Positions 36,665 to 48,456 are shown, counted from the stretch's first letter. The stretch is DNA of 64,000 nucleotides from Lachancea mirantina (GCA_900074745.1 LT598468.1:1178001-1242000); one strand, 5' to 3'. Made by a program: numbers and translations. Notes: a model not told the origin generated them from the letters alone.

Positions 36665-38345
36665 TGTGGCCAGGCCCTGTGATCGGCGAAACGGTATATG
36701 ATTAGGATCTCTCGAGTAACCGCCTCAACAGATGGGTCAGATGCTGTTACGTGAACGTGAATAATGATAATCTGTAAACTGGTTCATTACTATAAAAGAA
36801 ACTTCAAAATTGTTTGAAACGATTGGGGTGTAAGGGGTGACTGACAGACAAATTTTTGGCTGATACATTCCCAGCCTAGAGATAAAACGGACCTCAAGGG
36901 AAGCATGGCTTCCACCTCTTGCGCATGACTACACATAATACGTGTCATTGACGTTAGAAATTTGAAAACCTCTGATAAAGCAGTTTAGCTTTGAGATGTT
37001 TGTCTTTGAAGAAGGATCCACAATTGATGATGATCAGTTTGTGATGTGTATAACTGTATACGAAATACCCGCCCAGCCATGTTGATAAAATATGCGTTAG
37101 TGTCGAATTAGGAGGTCTTCGGAGCTCTACACAGTGCTTTATACTAAGAACTGAAAGAAAACCATTCCACTCGCTGGTTCACCACCATCTTACAATGTTT
37201 GCGATAATGAACGTATGAAACACTAATTTAACAGGCCAGGTGAATAATTAACGGAGAAACCATGTGTTCTCTTCCTATACATCTTCTTTCCTAGTGCTAA
37301 TTGCTGCAAAACTTAGGATCGAAAACAATGATCAGTTTACGATTAGAGTAAGATAAACGTATCTTACAGCTTCCGTCGTAACGTCGTGTTTTTATGTCTG
37401 GACGATAAGCGCGTTAGTTGGAGTCGTTCTAAGATAAATTAGATTTGTTAACAAGTTCTCAGAAAACTGTCAAGTTCTATTTCAATTTCAACATTTGAGA
37501 TTGAGAAACAAGTGCAGGAGTTGTTGTGTTGAGCACACTGTCATGGCATGGTTTTTGCTGTCAGAACCGCAGCTGACAAATTGTTTCGAAAAATTGGGTT
37601 ATGAATTTTAAGAGTGTGATTTGACATCAACCAGGAACGTTAGGCTAAGTCTATACGCGATCTTGGAGATCGAGTGGGCTAACGCGGTATCGATTTAGGA
37701 TAAAGATTTGTTTTGAAAGGTAACTTTTGATTTTATTTTCCCTCATAAGGCCATCTGGACTATTGGAAACAAAGGTAGAGCTATACATCCATTAAATTCG
37801 ATAGAGGTAGTGGGCCAAGGTGCAGAGCATGGGCTAGGAGATGTTTTAGCAGGACTGTGGAGAAATCTTGTCTCTTCTCACGAATTTTATTCGTGACATG
37901 TGAAGAAATAATCACTTTTGAGGGTGGAATAGGGAAGTAGCCCCAAAAGTAGTTGGCGAATTCTTAATTCGAATCTAATTTTAACGAGAAATTGCTCCGT
38001 TGCCTGATTGGGAGATGTTTGACTTGCTCGAAGATGTAATTAGTCCTTTCAGTAGGTCTATTCACGCCTCTTGGTGCTTAGCGGATTCATAGCAAGCTTT
38101 TTGTATTTTCAATAGCCCCCAACGACATGATTTCGATTAAGAAATCACCTTGATGGCTGGAAAGCACTCGCGATTCGTATTCGTCTCCGTTGTGTTTTGA
38201 TTTACATTGATCACATTATACGAAATATTGGTTCACATGAAGATCAAGCTTCCAGGGTAGTATGGTGACACCGGTTTAACGATCCCATCAACTAAACACT
38301 TTCAGTTCAGATTTTAGCTCTGTCTTCAAGTGATTTGGATGTGAA
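36665..38345. other. Long gene-free divergent region, TRL1/EXO70
   Basis: These 1681 bp between two divergent housekeeping genes contain no frame of note on either strand. The sequence is AT-rich, without tandem repeats that I can see. No CDEI-CDEII-CDEIII centromere pattern was found. An unannotated RNA or replication origin is possible, but I have no direct evidence for one. Confidence 0.4.
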
Positions 38346-40208
38346 ATGGTAGAAGTCGATGTGGATGAAGCAGATGTGCTGGTTCTGCGCCAAAAACTCA
38401 AAAATTTCTCTGAATTGTCTAACCAAATCGAAGTTTCTCTCACCAGTATAGGTCGCACCACAGCGCAATGCAGCGCATTATTTACTCCTATTATCAATTC
38501 GAGTGCTTTGCTTGCTACGTTGCAAAGAAACATCGAGAGCAGCATCGAATCGGTATCTTCAATCAAAGATGTGGCCAACGAGGCATCGAAGCACGAAATC
38601 GTGCTTTCGCAGGGTTTGGAACAAGTTGGCCTGAAAGCCTACATCAAGGCCATCTACAAACTAGAAGACATAACGGAAGATATGGAATCACAGCAAAAAG
38701 GACACGCGGAATCTGTTGATTTCGAAGGCGTGAAGAACCATCTCCGTGAACTCATTAGAGACAGTGAAAATTCTCTTCACAGCTATTTTACAGGTATTCT
38801 CAATAAAATTGAGCCATTCGACCCACAGATATGCATGAACAAAAAACAGGCTTTTCCATATTATGAAGATGACGATATCTTGAAGTTAGCAGCCTTGGTC
38901 GATTATTTTGAAGCAAGTGGCCGAGGTTCAATCTCAGACGTTGTTATTGGCGGACGAAACCAATTGATTGTCAAGAGTTTAGCATTTCTGGAACCTTTCG
39001 CAAAGCAAATTACGACCAAAGAGAACATTCCCTACACGAAGGGCAGTAGCGGGCTAATAGGCTACTCAGATGCTTTAGTGGGGTTCATCGCCAACGAATA
39101 CGCATTCACCGAAGAAATTTATGCCAAGCAGCCCAAAAGTCAACCGATCGTTTTCTCGAAAATCATTCAACCCGTTTTAATGAATTTTATTAAGATTGTA
39201 AACATCAATCTCTCACTTGTCAAAAAAAGCCTCTCTCACGTTGGCCTTTTTTGTTTCGAGTTGAAAGATTGTGTCGATAACGTTTTGAGAATTCTGAGAG
39301 GTAAGCCTCTAAATGGATTCGAGCCTTTGGTCTCTGCAGGTCAGGAAATCAAATTGGTTTTGCAGTCTCTATTCAAAGAACTCGTTCAGTACATCGACGG
39401 AAAGGCGGAATCTCTCTCACAACTCCCGTCTGACAACGGTGTAACAGAATCGACGGTAGACGCGATGTCAAGGTTGCGTAAATTCAGCGAATACAAAACG
39501 GGCTGTCTGAGCGCAATTGAAGGGATGCCAAGGGCTTCGTGGCTACCGTCCGATTTTCAAGAAAAGGCATATACTTTCCAGGGCTTGGTAACCGATGATC
39601 CGCGTGCTCTCATTTCCTGCTTTTTCAGTGATTGCATTGATTGTTTGATTATCTCGTTGGAGCGACGCGCACAAAGAATCCTGATGCCTCATCAAGAACC
39701 AGAGATTGGAAATCCTCAAAGCTCTCGGAATACGCATAAGCAAAGGATCGGATTTTTTCTCATCACTAACATAACTCTTGTTGAACAGATTGTCTCTCGT
39801 TCTGAGCTAAGTTCAGTCTTAAGTGAACAAGGAAAAGCTAGGCTTGAGAAATTGAAAGATAGATATGTGGCCTACTTCATTTCGGATTGGAGAAGCCTGA
39901 CAGCAAATTTACTGGACGCGGTTTTCGTTGACAGTACTGGTAAGGTTTCATCGAAAGATAAAGATCAAATAAAAGAGAAGTTCAAAAAATTCAACGACGG
40001 CTTCGAAGAACTTGCATCCAATTTCAAGCATTTCAGGATAACAGATCCTGCGATGAAAAAATTACTCCAAAAGGAGATCACGTCCCTTGTAATGCCTCTC
40101 TATGAGAGATTTTATGGCAGATACAAAGATACCTTCAAAAATCCTCGAAAGCACATCAAATATACACCAAACGAATTGATGTCTGTGATTAATTCTCTTG
40201 GAAGATGA
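38346..40208 (+). CDS. EXO70: Exo70, exocyst subunit
   Basis: Exo70 tethers secretory vesicles to the plasma membrane through PI(4,5)P2 and Rho3/Cdc42. The 620-residue protein matches the family length (623 in yeast) and is helical throughout. The N-terminal coiled coil is at about 10-90. The conserved C-terminal Pfam Exo70 block ends LYERFYGRYKDTFKNPRKHIKYTPNELMSVINSLG, the basic lipid-binding end. Its place between TRL1 and ALY matches YJL085W between YJL087C and YJL084C. Confidence 0.96.
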   Translation: MVEVDVDEADVLVLRQKLKNFSELSNQIEVSLTSIGRTTAQCSALFTPIINSSALLATLQRNIESSIESVSSIKDVANEASKHEIVLSQGLEQVGLKAYIKAIYKLEDITEDMESQQKGHAESVDFEGVKNHLRELIRDSENSLHSYFTGILNKIEPFDPQICMNKKQAFPYYEDDDILKLAALVDYFEASGRGSISDVVIGGRNQLIVKSLAFLEPFAKQITTKENIPYTKGSSGLIGYSDALVGFIANEYAFTEEIYAKQPKSQPIVFSKIIQPVLMNFIKIVNINLSLVKKSLSHVGLFCFELKDCVDNVLRILRGKPLNGFEPLVSAGQEIKLVLQSLFKELVQYIDGKAESLSQLPSDNGVTESTVDAMSRLRKFSEYKTGCLSAIEGMPRASWLPSDFQEKAYTFQGLVTDDPRALISCFFSDCIDCLIISLERRAQRILMPHQEPEIGNPQSSRNTHKQRIGFFLITNITLVEQIVSRSELSSVLSEQGKARLEKLKDRYVAYFISDWRSLTANLLDAVFVDSTGKVSSKDKDQIKEKFKKFNDGFEELASNFKHFRITDPAMKKLLQKEITSLVMPLYERFYGRYKDTFKNPRKHIKYTPNELMSVINSLGR

Positions 40209-40390
40209 ATGGCTTGACAGCTGAATGAAATTGAGTATAAGCCTTCTGGTTTTTCGGATCTACGTTTAATCATGAAGCATAGAAGATATAGTGTACAATT
40301 CTCCAATATAAAGTCTGAGCGTTTATTCGAAACAAAAAAAAATGATTTAGCCTAAAAAATCTTAGTAACAATCTTGGTTAGGATTCTCAG

Positions 40391-43252
40391 CTATTCTGCA
40401 ATGCCTTCTTCCAAACGCCGCTCTTTTGTATGCTCCTTTTGTTTCAGCGTTTCTTTGACTTGAGAATCCAGCCTCCCTTCATCGCTTGACTGCGAATTGG
40501 AAGAACTTGGCCCCTTGCTTGTATTCGTGGTGCTGCCCGTCCTTAAGAAACCCTCGTTTTCTGGGCTTTCTGATTTTACAGGGACTCTAAAGGCACGCTT
40601 GAAGTCCTCTAGGACCGTATTGCCATTAGCCAAGGAAAAACCCAGGTCCCTTCCTGGAATTGGAGACGTTGAAAGCTCATTCTGCAGAGGATGCCATGCA
40701 TTGGAATTCCTATCATACAGTGCCGTGATATCCACAGATGCCTCAGTGGGCAGATCGTTAAACTGACCAATAGAATCATTTGACTGCAGAAACGTGTCCA
40801 TCGTTCTGTTGGTTTTTGTATGTAGAAGTGGTTCCATGTTTCCGGCTGTCTTGACATTTGAAGGATATCCCCGAACAGTATCCACAGAGGAACGCGGTGA
40901 TGCCGCAACTGATGATGTCCGGCTTTTAGGTGGAGAAATGGGAGAGCATTCGGTACCCTCTGGGTAACCTAAAACATCGTTAAGATCACTGTAAGCACTG
41001 TTGAAATTCTTCACTGTTGACGGTAAATTATCATTGATACTGTCCTGCCTGTTCATTCCTGCAGCCAAGGTGAGCGACTTCAAATGTCCTTGATGTGGTT
41101 TGATAATAGCGCCAGGAAGATCTGGCGATCCAGGGACAGATCCCCCGAACGAAAAAGAAGAAGCAATATCTTCTGAACTTTCAACAAACCTGGCCGAAGA
41201 ATCTCTTCTCGTACTAGCTGCAGAAACTTTAGAAGAGCCATCAACGTCAGTAATGGTAAATCCCGGTTTGACACCGTTGAAACGTATTCCATCAGCTGAA
41301 AGGACGTCATCGTATGTGGGAGGATGTATTGGTGCTCCACTGATAACTAACCCTGACTTCATTGGTGGAGGCGAACAGTCCGCGTCAAATGGAGGAGGTT
41401 CAAAGCTTGGCGTACGGATCAGGTGAATGGGTCTTGCTATGGGAGATGAAATGGGAGAAAGAGGAATGGCTTGAGGTGACGCGAGTTCCGGTTGCAAATT
41501 CTCGGGGTGATAAATGTTGGACTTCAACTCTGGCGAATTGAGTATGGCATCATCAAGATTCGTTTTCTGATCATCTGATCTCCTGTGTGACGAACCATGA
41601 TGTAACTGAGATTGATTTGGCGCATGAGTTCTAGAGGAAAATCCGATTCTTTCATCCATGGCGTGTACTTCAGGGGACATCACTGGTGAGTTGATGATGT
41701 CTTTAGGGAAATACAGGTTAGAATCATGATATAAATTGACACTCTTGTTACCGAATTTTGAATAGTCAGCTCCTGGAATTAAAGCATGTGTGTCATAACT
41801 TGGTAAAAGCGTATTCGCATGAGAACAAAGTTTATGCAAAACGTGAATTGGAGAATCAATACTGATTTCATAATGTTTTCTTTTCCCATCTATTATTCTC
41901 GAAAGTCGCAAACATATTTTGATCCAGTGATTGGACTTAATATTTTGATAAGATGTATCTGGATGGACGCGCTGGTGCATACTAAGTTTTTCTGGAATAA
42001 ACACCTGATATTCGAACTCTTTCGACACAAGGTCGCCTGACTTTGAGTCTACTAAAAGATTACCCAAGTTTTTGGCTTTTGACAAGTTCGCAGAATCTGG
42101 CAAATCGTCAATTGGAGGTGCCTTATGTTCAGCCAGCAAGAATTTCTTTGTTGGCTCCAGTCTATGAACTTTTTTGTTCTTGCAGTAATATTCGAGTGTT
42201 TCTGTAAGATATATTCTTATTCTGTGCAAGGTTACCTTATCGAGTGGAGTAACACGAAACGCGATTGGGAGGAAAGCGTCCAGGACAATGTCCTTCGACG
42301 CTATAACTATGTCATAGTGCAGTTGGTCTTCCCAGTCTCTTGAAATGGCAATGGGTTCAGTTTCCTCAACAGAAGAATCAGAAGGAGTCCTTACAATCTG
42401 AATGGGACATCTGACATGTATGTTGGACTTAAAAGCACCGCTACGTTCTATTGTGACCTGCAAATAGTACGTGACGGAGCCAAACGAAGCCTGTATGGTT
42501 TCAGGGCAAGAAAGCGTTATTGGTTGCTCAAAGGAGTATATGTAATCGCCCGGCTGAAAAATGAAGGGCTCAGTGCCAGACGACGCCCGCGAAAACACAG
42601 ACGCGCTATCGCTGGCGTCCGATAACGTTCCGGTAACCAGATCAGATAAGGCACTACCACTACCCCGAGTTCGCTGATGAGGTTCAGGAGAAGCAGCTCG
42701 TCGCAAAATGTTCCCAATGGGCAGTAGATTTGAAGATGACGGTTTGGACATACCTTGTGTTAAAGAAGCTGAATTTAAATTAATCGAACTTACACTGTTG
42801 CTCTTTTTTTTCAGAGGTCGATAAATCGACGCATTACTTCCTTTCAGCAAATCGTCAGGATCTGTGCTGTTGCTGTTCGGAACATGACTGTTTTCGGATT
42901 GGAAAAACGGCCACGTGTGATTGACAATGTCGACTGCTTCAATAAACTCTTGTTTCTTGGGTGGAATACCTTCAGGCCATTCTGTCTTGGAAACTCCGCG
43001 GAACTTCAGATTTATCGACTTCACCTTACTTGGTTTAAGCACACGGATAATTAAAGATCCACGTAAAAGCCCCGGTGGTCGCTCATCCCACTGATGCTGC
43101 TCAAATCCTTGCAGAAACACAACTGGCTCAGCAAGTTCGACAAAGACTTGGATAGATGTAGTCTGGCCTAACGGCTGAGCGGATGCCGGTATTTCTAGGT
43201 CTTTTTCAACCGGGAAAACTGGAGAATTTATAGGTTCCAGAGTGTGTTCCAT
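40391..43252 (-). CDS. Aly1/Aly2-type alpha-arrestin
   Basis: Alpha-arrestins of this type adapt the ubiquitin ligase Rsp5 to nutrient permeases and direct their traffic. The 953-residue product has an N-terminal arrestin half (about 30-130) and a split remainder with the arrestin C-domain (about 225-500), interrupted by a Ser-rich insert as in Aly proteins. The tail is disordered and carries a PPTY motif (in IHPPTYDDVLS), a standard Rsp5 WW-domain ligand. ALY1 (YKR021W) and ALY2 (YJL084C) are duplicates in S. cerevisiae; this is the single pre-duplication copy between the EXO70 and VPS51 orthologs. Confidence 0.93.
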   Translation of the reverse strand: MEHTLEPINSPVFPVEKDLEIPASAQPLGQTTSIQVFVELAEPVVFLQGFEQHQWDERPPGLLRGSLIIRVLKPSKVKSINLKFRGVSKTEWPEGIPPKKQEFIEAVDIVNHTWPFFQSENSHVPNSNSTDPDDLLKGSNASIYRPLKKKSNSVSSINLNSASLTQGMSKPSSSNLLPIGNILRRAASPEPHQRTRGSGSALSDLVTGTLSDASDSASVFSRASSGTEPFIFQPGDYIYSFEQPITLSCPETIQASFGSVTYYLQVTIERSGAFKSNIHVRCPIQIVRTPSDSSVEETEPIAISRDWEDQLHYDIVIASKDIVLDAFLPIAFRVTPLDKVTLHRIRIYLTETLEYYCKNKKVHRLEPTKKFLLAEHKAPPIDDLPDSANLSKAKNLGNLLVDSKSGDLVSKEFEYQVFIPEKLSMHQRVHPDTSYQNIKSNHWIKICLRLSRIIDGKRKHYEISIDSPIHVLHKLCSHANTLLPSYDTHALIPGADYSKFGNKSVNLYHDSNLYFPKDIINSPVMSPEVHAMDERIGFSSRTHAPNQSQLHHGSSHRRSDDQKTNLDDAILNSPELKSNIYHPENLQPELASPQAIPLSPISSPIARPIHLIRTPSFEPPPFDADCSPPPMKSGLVISGAPIHPPTYDDVLSADGIRFNGVKPGFTITDVDGSSKVSAASTRRDSSARFVESSEDIASSFSFGGSVPGSPDLPGAIIKPHQGHLKSLTLAAGMNRQDSINDNLPSTVKNFNSAYSDLNDVLGYPEGTECSPISPPKSRTSSVAASPRSSVDTVRGYPSNVKTAGNMEPLLHTKTNRTMDTFLQSNDSIGQFNDLPTEASVDITALYDRNSNAWHPLQNELSTSPIPGRDLGFSLANGNTVLEDFKRAFRVPVKSESPENEGFLRTGSTTNTSKGPSSSNSQSSDEGRLDSQVKETLKQKEHTKERRLEEGIAE

Positions 43253-43571
43253 CAGTTAGATACTGAGAAAGCCTATGAAAGCCCGCAGTTCCTGAAAAGT
43301 CGATTTTACCAGTTTGGCCAGAATCGGGGTTGCTAGCTGGTTATCTACAACATAGGGCACTGAAAAGTTCTCAAATCGGGATTAACTTAGTAGATGTGTC
43401 ATTTTATACGCTGTGTCATTATCATCGCCTCCTCCGTTGGTCCAGCTGTCATCTAACGAGAATCCTAGATTCCTGGCTTCTTATAGCAGAAGGATTTCGA
43501 GTTAATTAAGGGAACCATGTATGGTTTCTTGAGGCTCCTCGGAATTCGTGGTACTTTGTCGGGAAATTCGT
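43253..43571. promoter_or_regulatory. ALY promoter region
   Basis: This 319-bp spacer lies between the 5' end of the arrestin gene and the 3' end of VPS51. No gene or clear site is seen. Confidence 0.25.
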
Positions 43572-44030
43572 TTACTCTTCTAAATCCCCCCTCAAGACGG
43601 CCAACGCTTTCTTCAGCAGATCTGCATGTTCCGGAGCCTCTTGAGCCACTTCTTTAAGGAGCTCATTCACTTTGAGAAGGTCATAGTAATTATCGTAGAT
43701 GGTGTTTTTTATGGTACTGTTTGTCGCGGTCTCTTTGCTGAGTAAAGTGTTATGCACATGTACCAGATCCTTGAGCGCCGTCCCTTTGATACCGTTCTTC
43801 AACAAGTCATCGCTGGAACTTGTTGCTGGCTCGGTTCGATCGACTTTCAATGAGTTTTTCGACGATGTTCGATCTACGAATACATTATTAGCCTTTTCTG
43901 GATCACTTTCAGCGTCTTTTGGATGGTTAGAACCGTCGGCTTTCAAATGATAGTAATCTTGCAGAAGTTTGCGCTGCGGTCTGTCGAATTGGATCTTAAT
44001 CGGCCTTTTATGGGTTATTTGTTCGGCCAT
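43572..44030 (-). CDS. VPS51: Vps51, GARP tethering-complex subunit
   Basis: Vps51 joins Vps52-54 in the GARP complex, which tethers endosome-derived vesicles at the late Golgi, and binds the SNARE Tlg1 through its N-terminus. The 152-residue protein starts MAEQITHKRPIKI, matching yeast MAEQISHKK, which fixes the start at 44030 although the frame is open for 76 codons upstream. A helical segment rich in Leu follows (VHVHNTLLSKE..IYDNYYDLLKVNELL). It is short, as in S. cerevisiae (164). It is divergent from IRS4, like YKR020W/YKR019C. Confidence 0.92.
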   Translation of the reverse strand: MAEQITHKRPIKIQFDRPQRKLLQDYYHLKADGSNHPKDAESDPEKANNVFVDRTSSKNSLKVDRTEPATSSSDDLLKNGIKGTALKDLVHVHNTLLSKETATNSTIKNTIYDNYYDLLKVNELLKEVAQEAPEHADLLKKALAVLRGDLEE

Positions 44031-44289
44031 CTTGTATACAGTGTTCAATGGTATATGTTTTCGACAATAAGAAGGGCTGAAAATACATTGTAGAAATCTT
44101 CGAATACCAGTGGTTTGACCAATAAAGAGACCGAAAAGGTGATTTGAACGGTATAAAATAAATTTAATCACGAAAAAACCATCAGAGTATTTCAGCACAG
44201 AGCTTTGTGTTCTTGTTCGGTCAAAAACTGAGGTATTGAAGCTTTTTTGAAAGTCCATTGGTCGGAAAGCGGGGTCCCAGCTGGAAACA

Positions 44290-46140
44290 ATGGTGTTCGG
44301 TAAAGTTCAAAGGCATCATACGGTGTCGACGAACAGCGGGAATCGTAGAAACGAGGATGCGATCATGAATGAGGCGTCGTTGAAAGCTGCGCAAGCGATT
44401 TTCAAGAAGCATTCCAGTGTTTCAACGAACGAAGCACCGCAAGAGAAACAGAACCCTACGCCTGCAAGACCCATTAGACGAGCCGTAACCGTGAATACGT
44501 CTATGCGACCTGCTTCCAAGGCAAATGGGAAAGTTAGCGTCGTGAGAGCGCTGCAAGTAACTCACAGTCCGCCTAATGAAGAAAAAAATGGGCCGTCACT
44601 TTCTGCAAGACAAGCTGCCGCTAGGGCTCAAAGAGAGTCTGCTATTATCGAATCTCACCTCAGATTACCGGAGAATGACAGTATTTTTTCATTTTCTAGA
44701 GCTGATAATAAGGGCCGTCTTTCGAGAAGCAATTCGGGAAGTGGGTCTATAAAAAGCGGAACATCCCAACGAAGTAGTTCTTCGGCCAGTTTTGAGGATA
44801 TTATAAGCAAATTACAAGCGAACTCGAGTAGCAGTGCAGCGGCTGCGGCAGCTTCACTGTCCAAAAGCTATTTCGCGAGCAGATCCCAGGACTGTTTTTC
44901 AATGTCGAATTCTAGCTCAGAAGATCTTCGAAGTAGAGTTGGAAGGCATTCACCTGTTGATCCTAGGGCAACCAGAGCTAATCAAGCTACTTCTCGAAAT
45001 GTGGTATCGAAGACTGCACCTCGTAGAGTTCCTCCGCCCAATGCAGACAATTCACTTGGAGATGCTCCTTCGAGACATCTAAATCTCAACTATACCTCTC
45101 AAAACAAAAGCGAAGGCCTCTTTAGCGACAGTGAGACTTCTGGCTACGGTCTATCAGACGACTATAAACAGGACTCGATTTCTCTTAGCCCAGATCCAAC
45201 CTCCACCAGCACACCTACCGAGGTGGACAGCAAAAAGATGCCCTATGAAGCGCTCAACAAGATGCCTGGTCAGGTGAAGTACCAGGGAACATTACCGGAT
45301 CTCATTCCAAATCATAGGCGTGACAAGAAAAGGGGTAAGATACGGTCTGTATTCTATCGAAAGCGCCGTTCCACGGGGTCTGAACAGAACAGATCTGACG
45401 TATTCCATAACAACGACTTTGCGCTTGTGAAAACTGGACAGCCTGTGAGATTTAGGACTACGATGCGCAAATCAAGCAACGACCAACCCGACTCTCCCGC
45501 AAGATCCTCAGACGAAAGTGATCAGTATGAATCGTCATCCGAGGGCGAGCAATTCGACAACCAAAAGAAAAAAATTAAGAAGGGTCACAAAAGCCGGATC
45601 CGCAAGCGCATCAAGAAGGCTTCTGGTCATAATCATGTCGACAAACGCTCTTTCAATGAGGATAAACCTTGGAAACATCACATTGACGTTGGCTTCGTAA
45701 CTCAGCCGGAGCGGAAGCGATACGAAGCCATGTGGGTGACCAATCGCAATTGCTATTTGTCACTACTTTCCTGGTGGAATCCCGAGACTACAACTGTTCC
45801 GGAGGACGGTCTCATCTTGAACCTTGTCGTTTATGACATTTGGTCAAGAAGTAATTTACCCCAGGATAAATTGGCAGCTATCTACGACATGGTAGATATA
45901 AGAAAAGACGGCACGCTCTCGCGCGCCTCGTTTTTAGTGGGCATGTGGCTGGTAGATCAAAGTCTTTACGGTAGGAAGCTACCTACCAAGATCGAAAAAC
46001 GGGTATGGGATAGTGTTGATAGATATGTGATAAACGTGCCGCAAGACCCACAAATTGGACAGGAAAAAAAGACGAGTCCAAATCTAATTAAAGATGAGAT
46101 CAAAACGCTAAAGAATGATCTCAAACGTGTTCAATTGTGA
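44290..46140 (+). CDS. Irs4/Tax4 EH-domain protein
   Basis: Irs4 and Tax4 bind and stimulate the phosphoinositide phosphatase Inp51, and Irs4 affects rDNA silencing and autophagy. The 616-residue protein is disordered and Ser-rich up to about 440, with a Lys/Arg-rich segment near 430. An EH domain follows (about 475-590), with ILNLVVYDIWSRSNLPQDKLAAIYDMVDIRKDGTLSRASFLVGMWLVDQSLYG. A VQL end is not a known signal. It is the single ancestor of the IRS4 (YKR019C) and TAX4 (YJL083W) pair, lying between VPS51 and IML2. Confidence 0.93.
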   Translation: MVFGKVQRHHTVSTNSGNRRNEDAIMNEASLKAAQAIFKKHSSVSTNEAPQEKQNPTPARPIRRAVTVNTSMRPASKANGKVSVVRALQVTHSPPNEEKNGPSLSARQAAARAQRESAIIESHLRLPENDSIFSFSRADNKGRLSRSNSGSGSIKSGTSQRSSSSASFEDIISKLQANSSSSAAAAAASLSKSYFASRSQDCFSMSNSSSEDLRSRVGRHSPVDPRATRANQATSRNVVSKTAPRRVPPPNADNSLGDAPSRHLNLNYTSQNKSEGLFSDSETSGYGLSDDYKQDSISLSPDPTSTSTPTEVDSKKMPYEALNKMPGQVKYQGTLPDLIPNHRRDKKRGKIRSVFYRKRRSTGSEQNRSDVFHNNDFALVKTGQPVRFRTTMRKSSNDQPDSPARSSDESDQYESSSEGEQFDNQKKKIKKGHKSRIRKRIKKASGHNHVDKRSFNEDKPWKHHIDVGFVTQPERKRYEAMWVTNRNCYLSLLSWWNPETTTVPEDGLILNLVVYDIWSRSNLPQDKLAAIYDMVDIRKDGTLSRASFLVGMWLVDQSLYGRKLPTKIEKRVWDSVDRYVINVPQDPQIGQEKKTSPNLIKDEIKTLKNDLKRVQL

Positions 46141-46290
46141 TTAGGATCTATAACCGACCCCTTCGATAATGATCAATCATCTTCAACGTCTTGGTCTAAT
46201 TTCTCTAGAACCTTTCCTATTAAAAGGCCCACGAAGAAACCCGCGCTTTTTACGATTGTCAACTCTAATCATAGGGCAGGTCTGGACAGA

Positions 46291-48456
46291 ATGCTTCGAG
46301 TCTTTGGTGCATTGACTGGCTCCTATAATACTAAGACGGTGCCAGAAGAAGAGCGCACCCAAAAAATTCTAGAACAAGCGCATGATTTTGAGGTAGCCCT
46401 TAGGGCGATGGACTTTGTTTTGGACGATCATGCCGAAAAGGGTCACGAACTGCTCAAAACCAACTCACGAGGAGCATCTGGCGATTGTACGATTAATGTA
46501 CTAGCTCAGGGTGTTATTGAATTTTTAGAAGCAACTTTAGGATTTGAGGCTAGCATTATGAAAAAAGCGGCGGACACATTATCGCAGGCCGAACAGCTCT
46601 CCGCCAAAAGTAGGCAAGCTTATCAGAAAATGGGGCTCAAAACAAGCTCTCTTTATCCACCGGGAACCGAATATGCTGTCACGTACACTGAGGCTTGTCT
46701 TTTGCATGCACTTTTGATGCTTTTCAGCGAAAGTTTTGTGGAAAGTGCCAAAGCTTTGCTCAAGCTCCGGAAGGCATATCAAATGTTGCAAGAAGTTTTG
46801 AATGAGATTAAAACAGCGCAGATGGCAAAAAAGTCGCCGCTATATCAGCAGCGGGCTAATGAGTCGACGGCGTCTTTCATCTCTACGGACACAACTTTTA
46901 CATCGGCTGACATTCCTTATAAGCTTAACCCAGAAGAGGAAAAAGATAAAGATCTTTTAAAATTAGCCGAGCAAGTTTACAAGATGCGATCGAGCCGCCT
47001 GAAGGGTTCACATATTGGTAACTCGCCAGCTGCCAGTAGACTTAGAAAGGAGTTAGGACTCGAAAATTTACCCCAAGGGACTACCACTGAGCAGGACAAA
47101 AAATCTACAGCTAATGTTGAAGACGAAGTAGATGAGAATCAGGCTACGATTGATGAGTTCATACACTCCGGTGTTAATTTATGCTTTGGAATTCTTCAAG
47201 TTGTGCTTTCTTTGATTCCGCCCGCAATTGGTGCTGTTCTCTCTGTAGTTGGTTTTCATGGGTCAAGGGAAGAAGGGTTGCGGATGGTTTGGAAATCGAC
47301 GAGAGACAGAAATATTCACGGTGGAATTGGGCTACTTGCTTTGCTCTTCTACTACGACGGACCTTTCCAATTTACCGACGTCGATTTCGATATACCAGCT
47401 ACAAACAATGATGAGAATTCAAAAGCTGGTGACATGGACAAGCCAACGCTCTTGCATCCGGGAAAAATTCTGGAAAGTGCTTTATTGCAGGCTCGAGCCC
47501 TCTTTCCTAACAGCGCTCTGTGGCTACTACAAGAAGCCCGCATGCTATCATCTAGGGGCCGGCTCCAAGATGCGGTTGATTTGATGGACTCGATTGATGT
47601 TGACCAAATAGAGATGAAACAAGTCAAGGCGCTGATGGTTTTCGACCGGGCCCTAACACTGGTCCATCTTCACCGGTATGAGAGGGCCGCAGAAGACATG
47701 TTGTCTTTGATTGAGATAAATGAATGGTCTCATGCGTTTTACACATATTTTGCTGGGTGCTGCTATCTCGAGTGTTTTCGCATGTGCGAGATGGACCTCA
47801 TGCCTAGAGACAAAATGGATTATTTCAAAGAGCGTGCCAAGTCTCTTATTTATTCCGCTCCATCCCTGGTAGGCAAGAAGAAATTCATGTCCAAGAATCT
47901 TCCACTAGACAGATTCATGTTGAGGAAAGTCGACCAATTCAACAAGTTCCGCCAGGAATTCAACATCGAAGATCCTTTAGATGCTATTGGAGTTTCGCCC
48001 GTTCATGAATTAGAATATTTTTACAACGGGTTCAACCGAATGACGGAAGAAGATTTGCAGCTTGCTCATAAATTGCTCACAGTCTACCGCAACCCGTTGA
48101 TTGACGAGAAAGATAGCGATCAGGAAATGATAAAGAACTTTCTTGTTTCCATCACATTAAGAAGGCTAGGGCAAATAGACGAAGGATGCAAAATTTTGGA
48201 TTCTCAGGTTCTGCCTCATATAATGGTGGAAGAAAATGGCAAAGTCCGCTACATTAAAAAAACAGAAGATCCATGGCTATATCCCGCTGCACTATACGAG
48301 CGAGCTCTATTTACATGGAAAATCAGTGGACTAGACGGTCTGGAAGAATGCAGAAAATGGCTTATCAGAGCCCAAGACTACGCAGATGACTATGAGCTCA
48401 GCACCCGCATTGGAATGAAAATCAAGGCTGCTATTGACAGGCTTGAAGACGCCTGA
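46291..48456 (+). CDS. IML2: Iml2-family outer-membrane/lipid-droplet-linked protein
   Basis: The protein matches the Iml2/TTC39 family: S. cerevisiae Iml2 (YKR018C) and YJL082W. It has 721 residues, starts [10 protein letters not shown], has a membrane-like helix near 295-315 ([26 protein letters not shown]) and tetratricopeptide-like repeats in the C-terminal half. Iml2 helps clear inclusion bodies with lipid droplets in yeast. It lies 150 bp after IRS4 on the same strand, and upstream of HEL1, as expected for the chromosome XI block. Confidence 0.95.
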   Translation: MLRVFGALTGSYNTKTVPEEERTQKILEQAHDFEVALRAMDFVLDDHAEKGHELLKTNSRGASGDCTINVLAQGVIEFLEATLGFEASIMKKAADTLSQAEQLSAKSRQAYQKMGLKTSSLYPPGTEYAVTYTEACLLHALLMLFSESFVESAKALLKLRKAYQMLQEVLNEIKTAQMAKKSPLYQQRANESTASFISTDTTFTSADIPYKLNPEEEKDKDLLKLAEQVYKMRSSRLKGSHIGNSPAASRLRKELGLENLPQGTTTEQDKKSTANVEDEVDENQATIDEFIHSGVNLCFGILQVVLSLIPPAIGAVLSVVGFHGSREEGLRMVWKSTRDRNIHGGIGLLALLFYYDGPFQFTDVDFDIPATNNDENSKAGDMDKPTLLHPGKILESALLQARALFPNSALWLLQEARMLSSRGRLQDAVDLMDSIDVDQIEMKQVKALMVFDRALTLVHLHRYERAAEDMLSLIEINEWSHAFYTYFAGCCYLECFRMCEMDLMPRDKMDYFKERAKSLIYSAPSLVGKKKFMSKNLPLDRFMLRKVDQFNKFRQEFNIEDPLDAIGVSPVHELEYFYNGFNRMTEEDLQLAHKLLTVYRNPLIDEKDSDQEMIKNFLVSITLRRLGQIDEGCKILDSQVLPHIMVEENGKVRYIKKTEDPWLYPAALYERALFTWKISGLDGLEECRKWLIRAQDYADDYELSTRIGMKIKAAIDRLEDA

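Noticed and set aside
43572-44258. VPS51 starting at 44258
   Set aside because: The conserved MAEQ start is at 44030, and a longer form would run up to the divergent IRS4 start at 44290.
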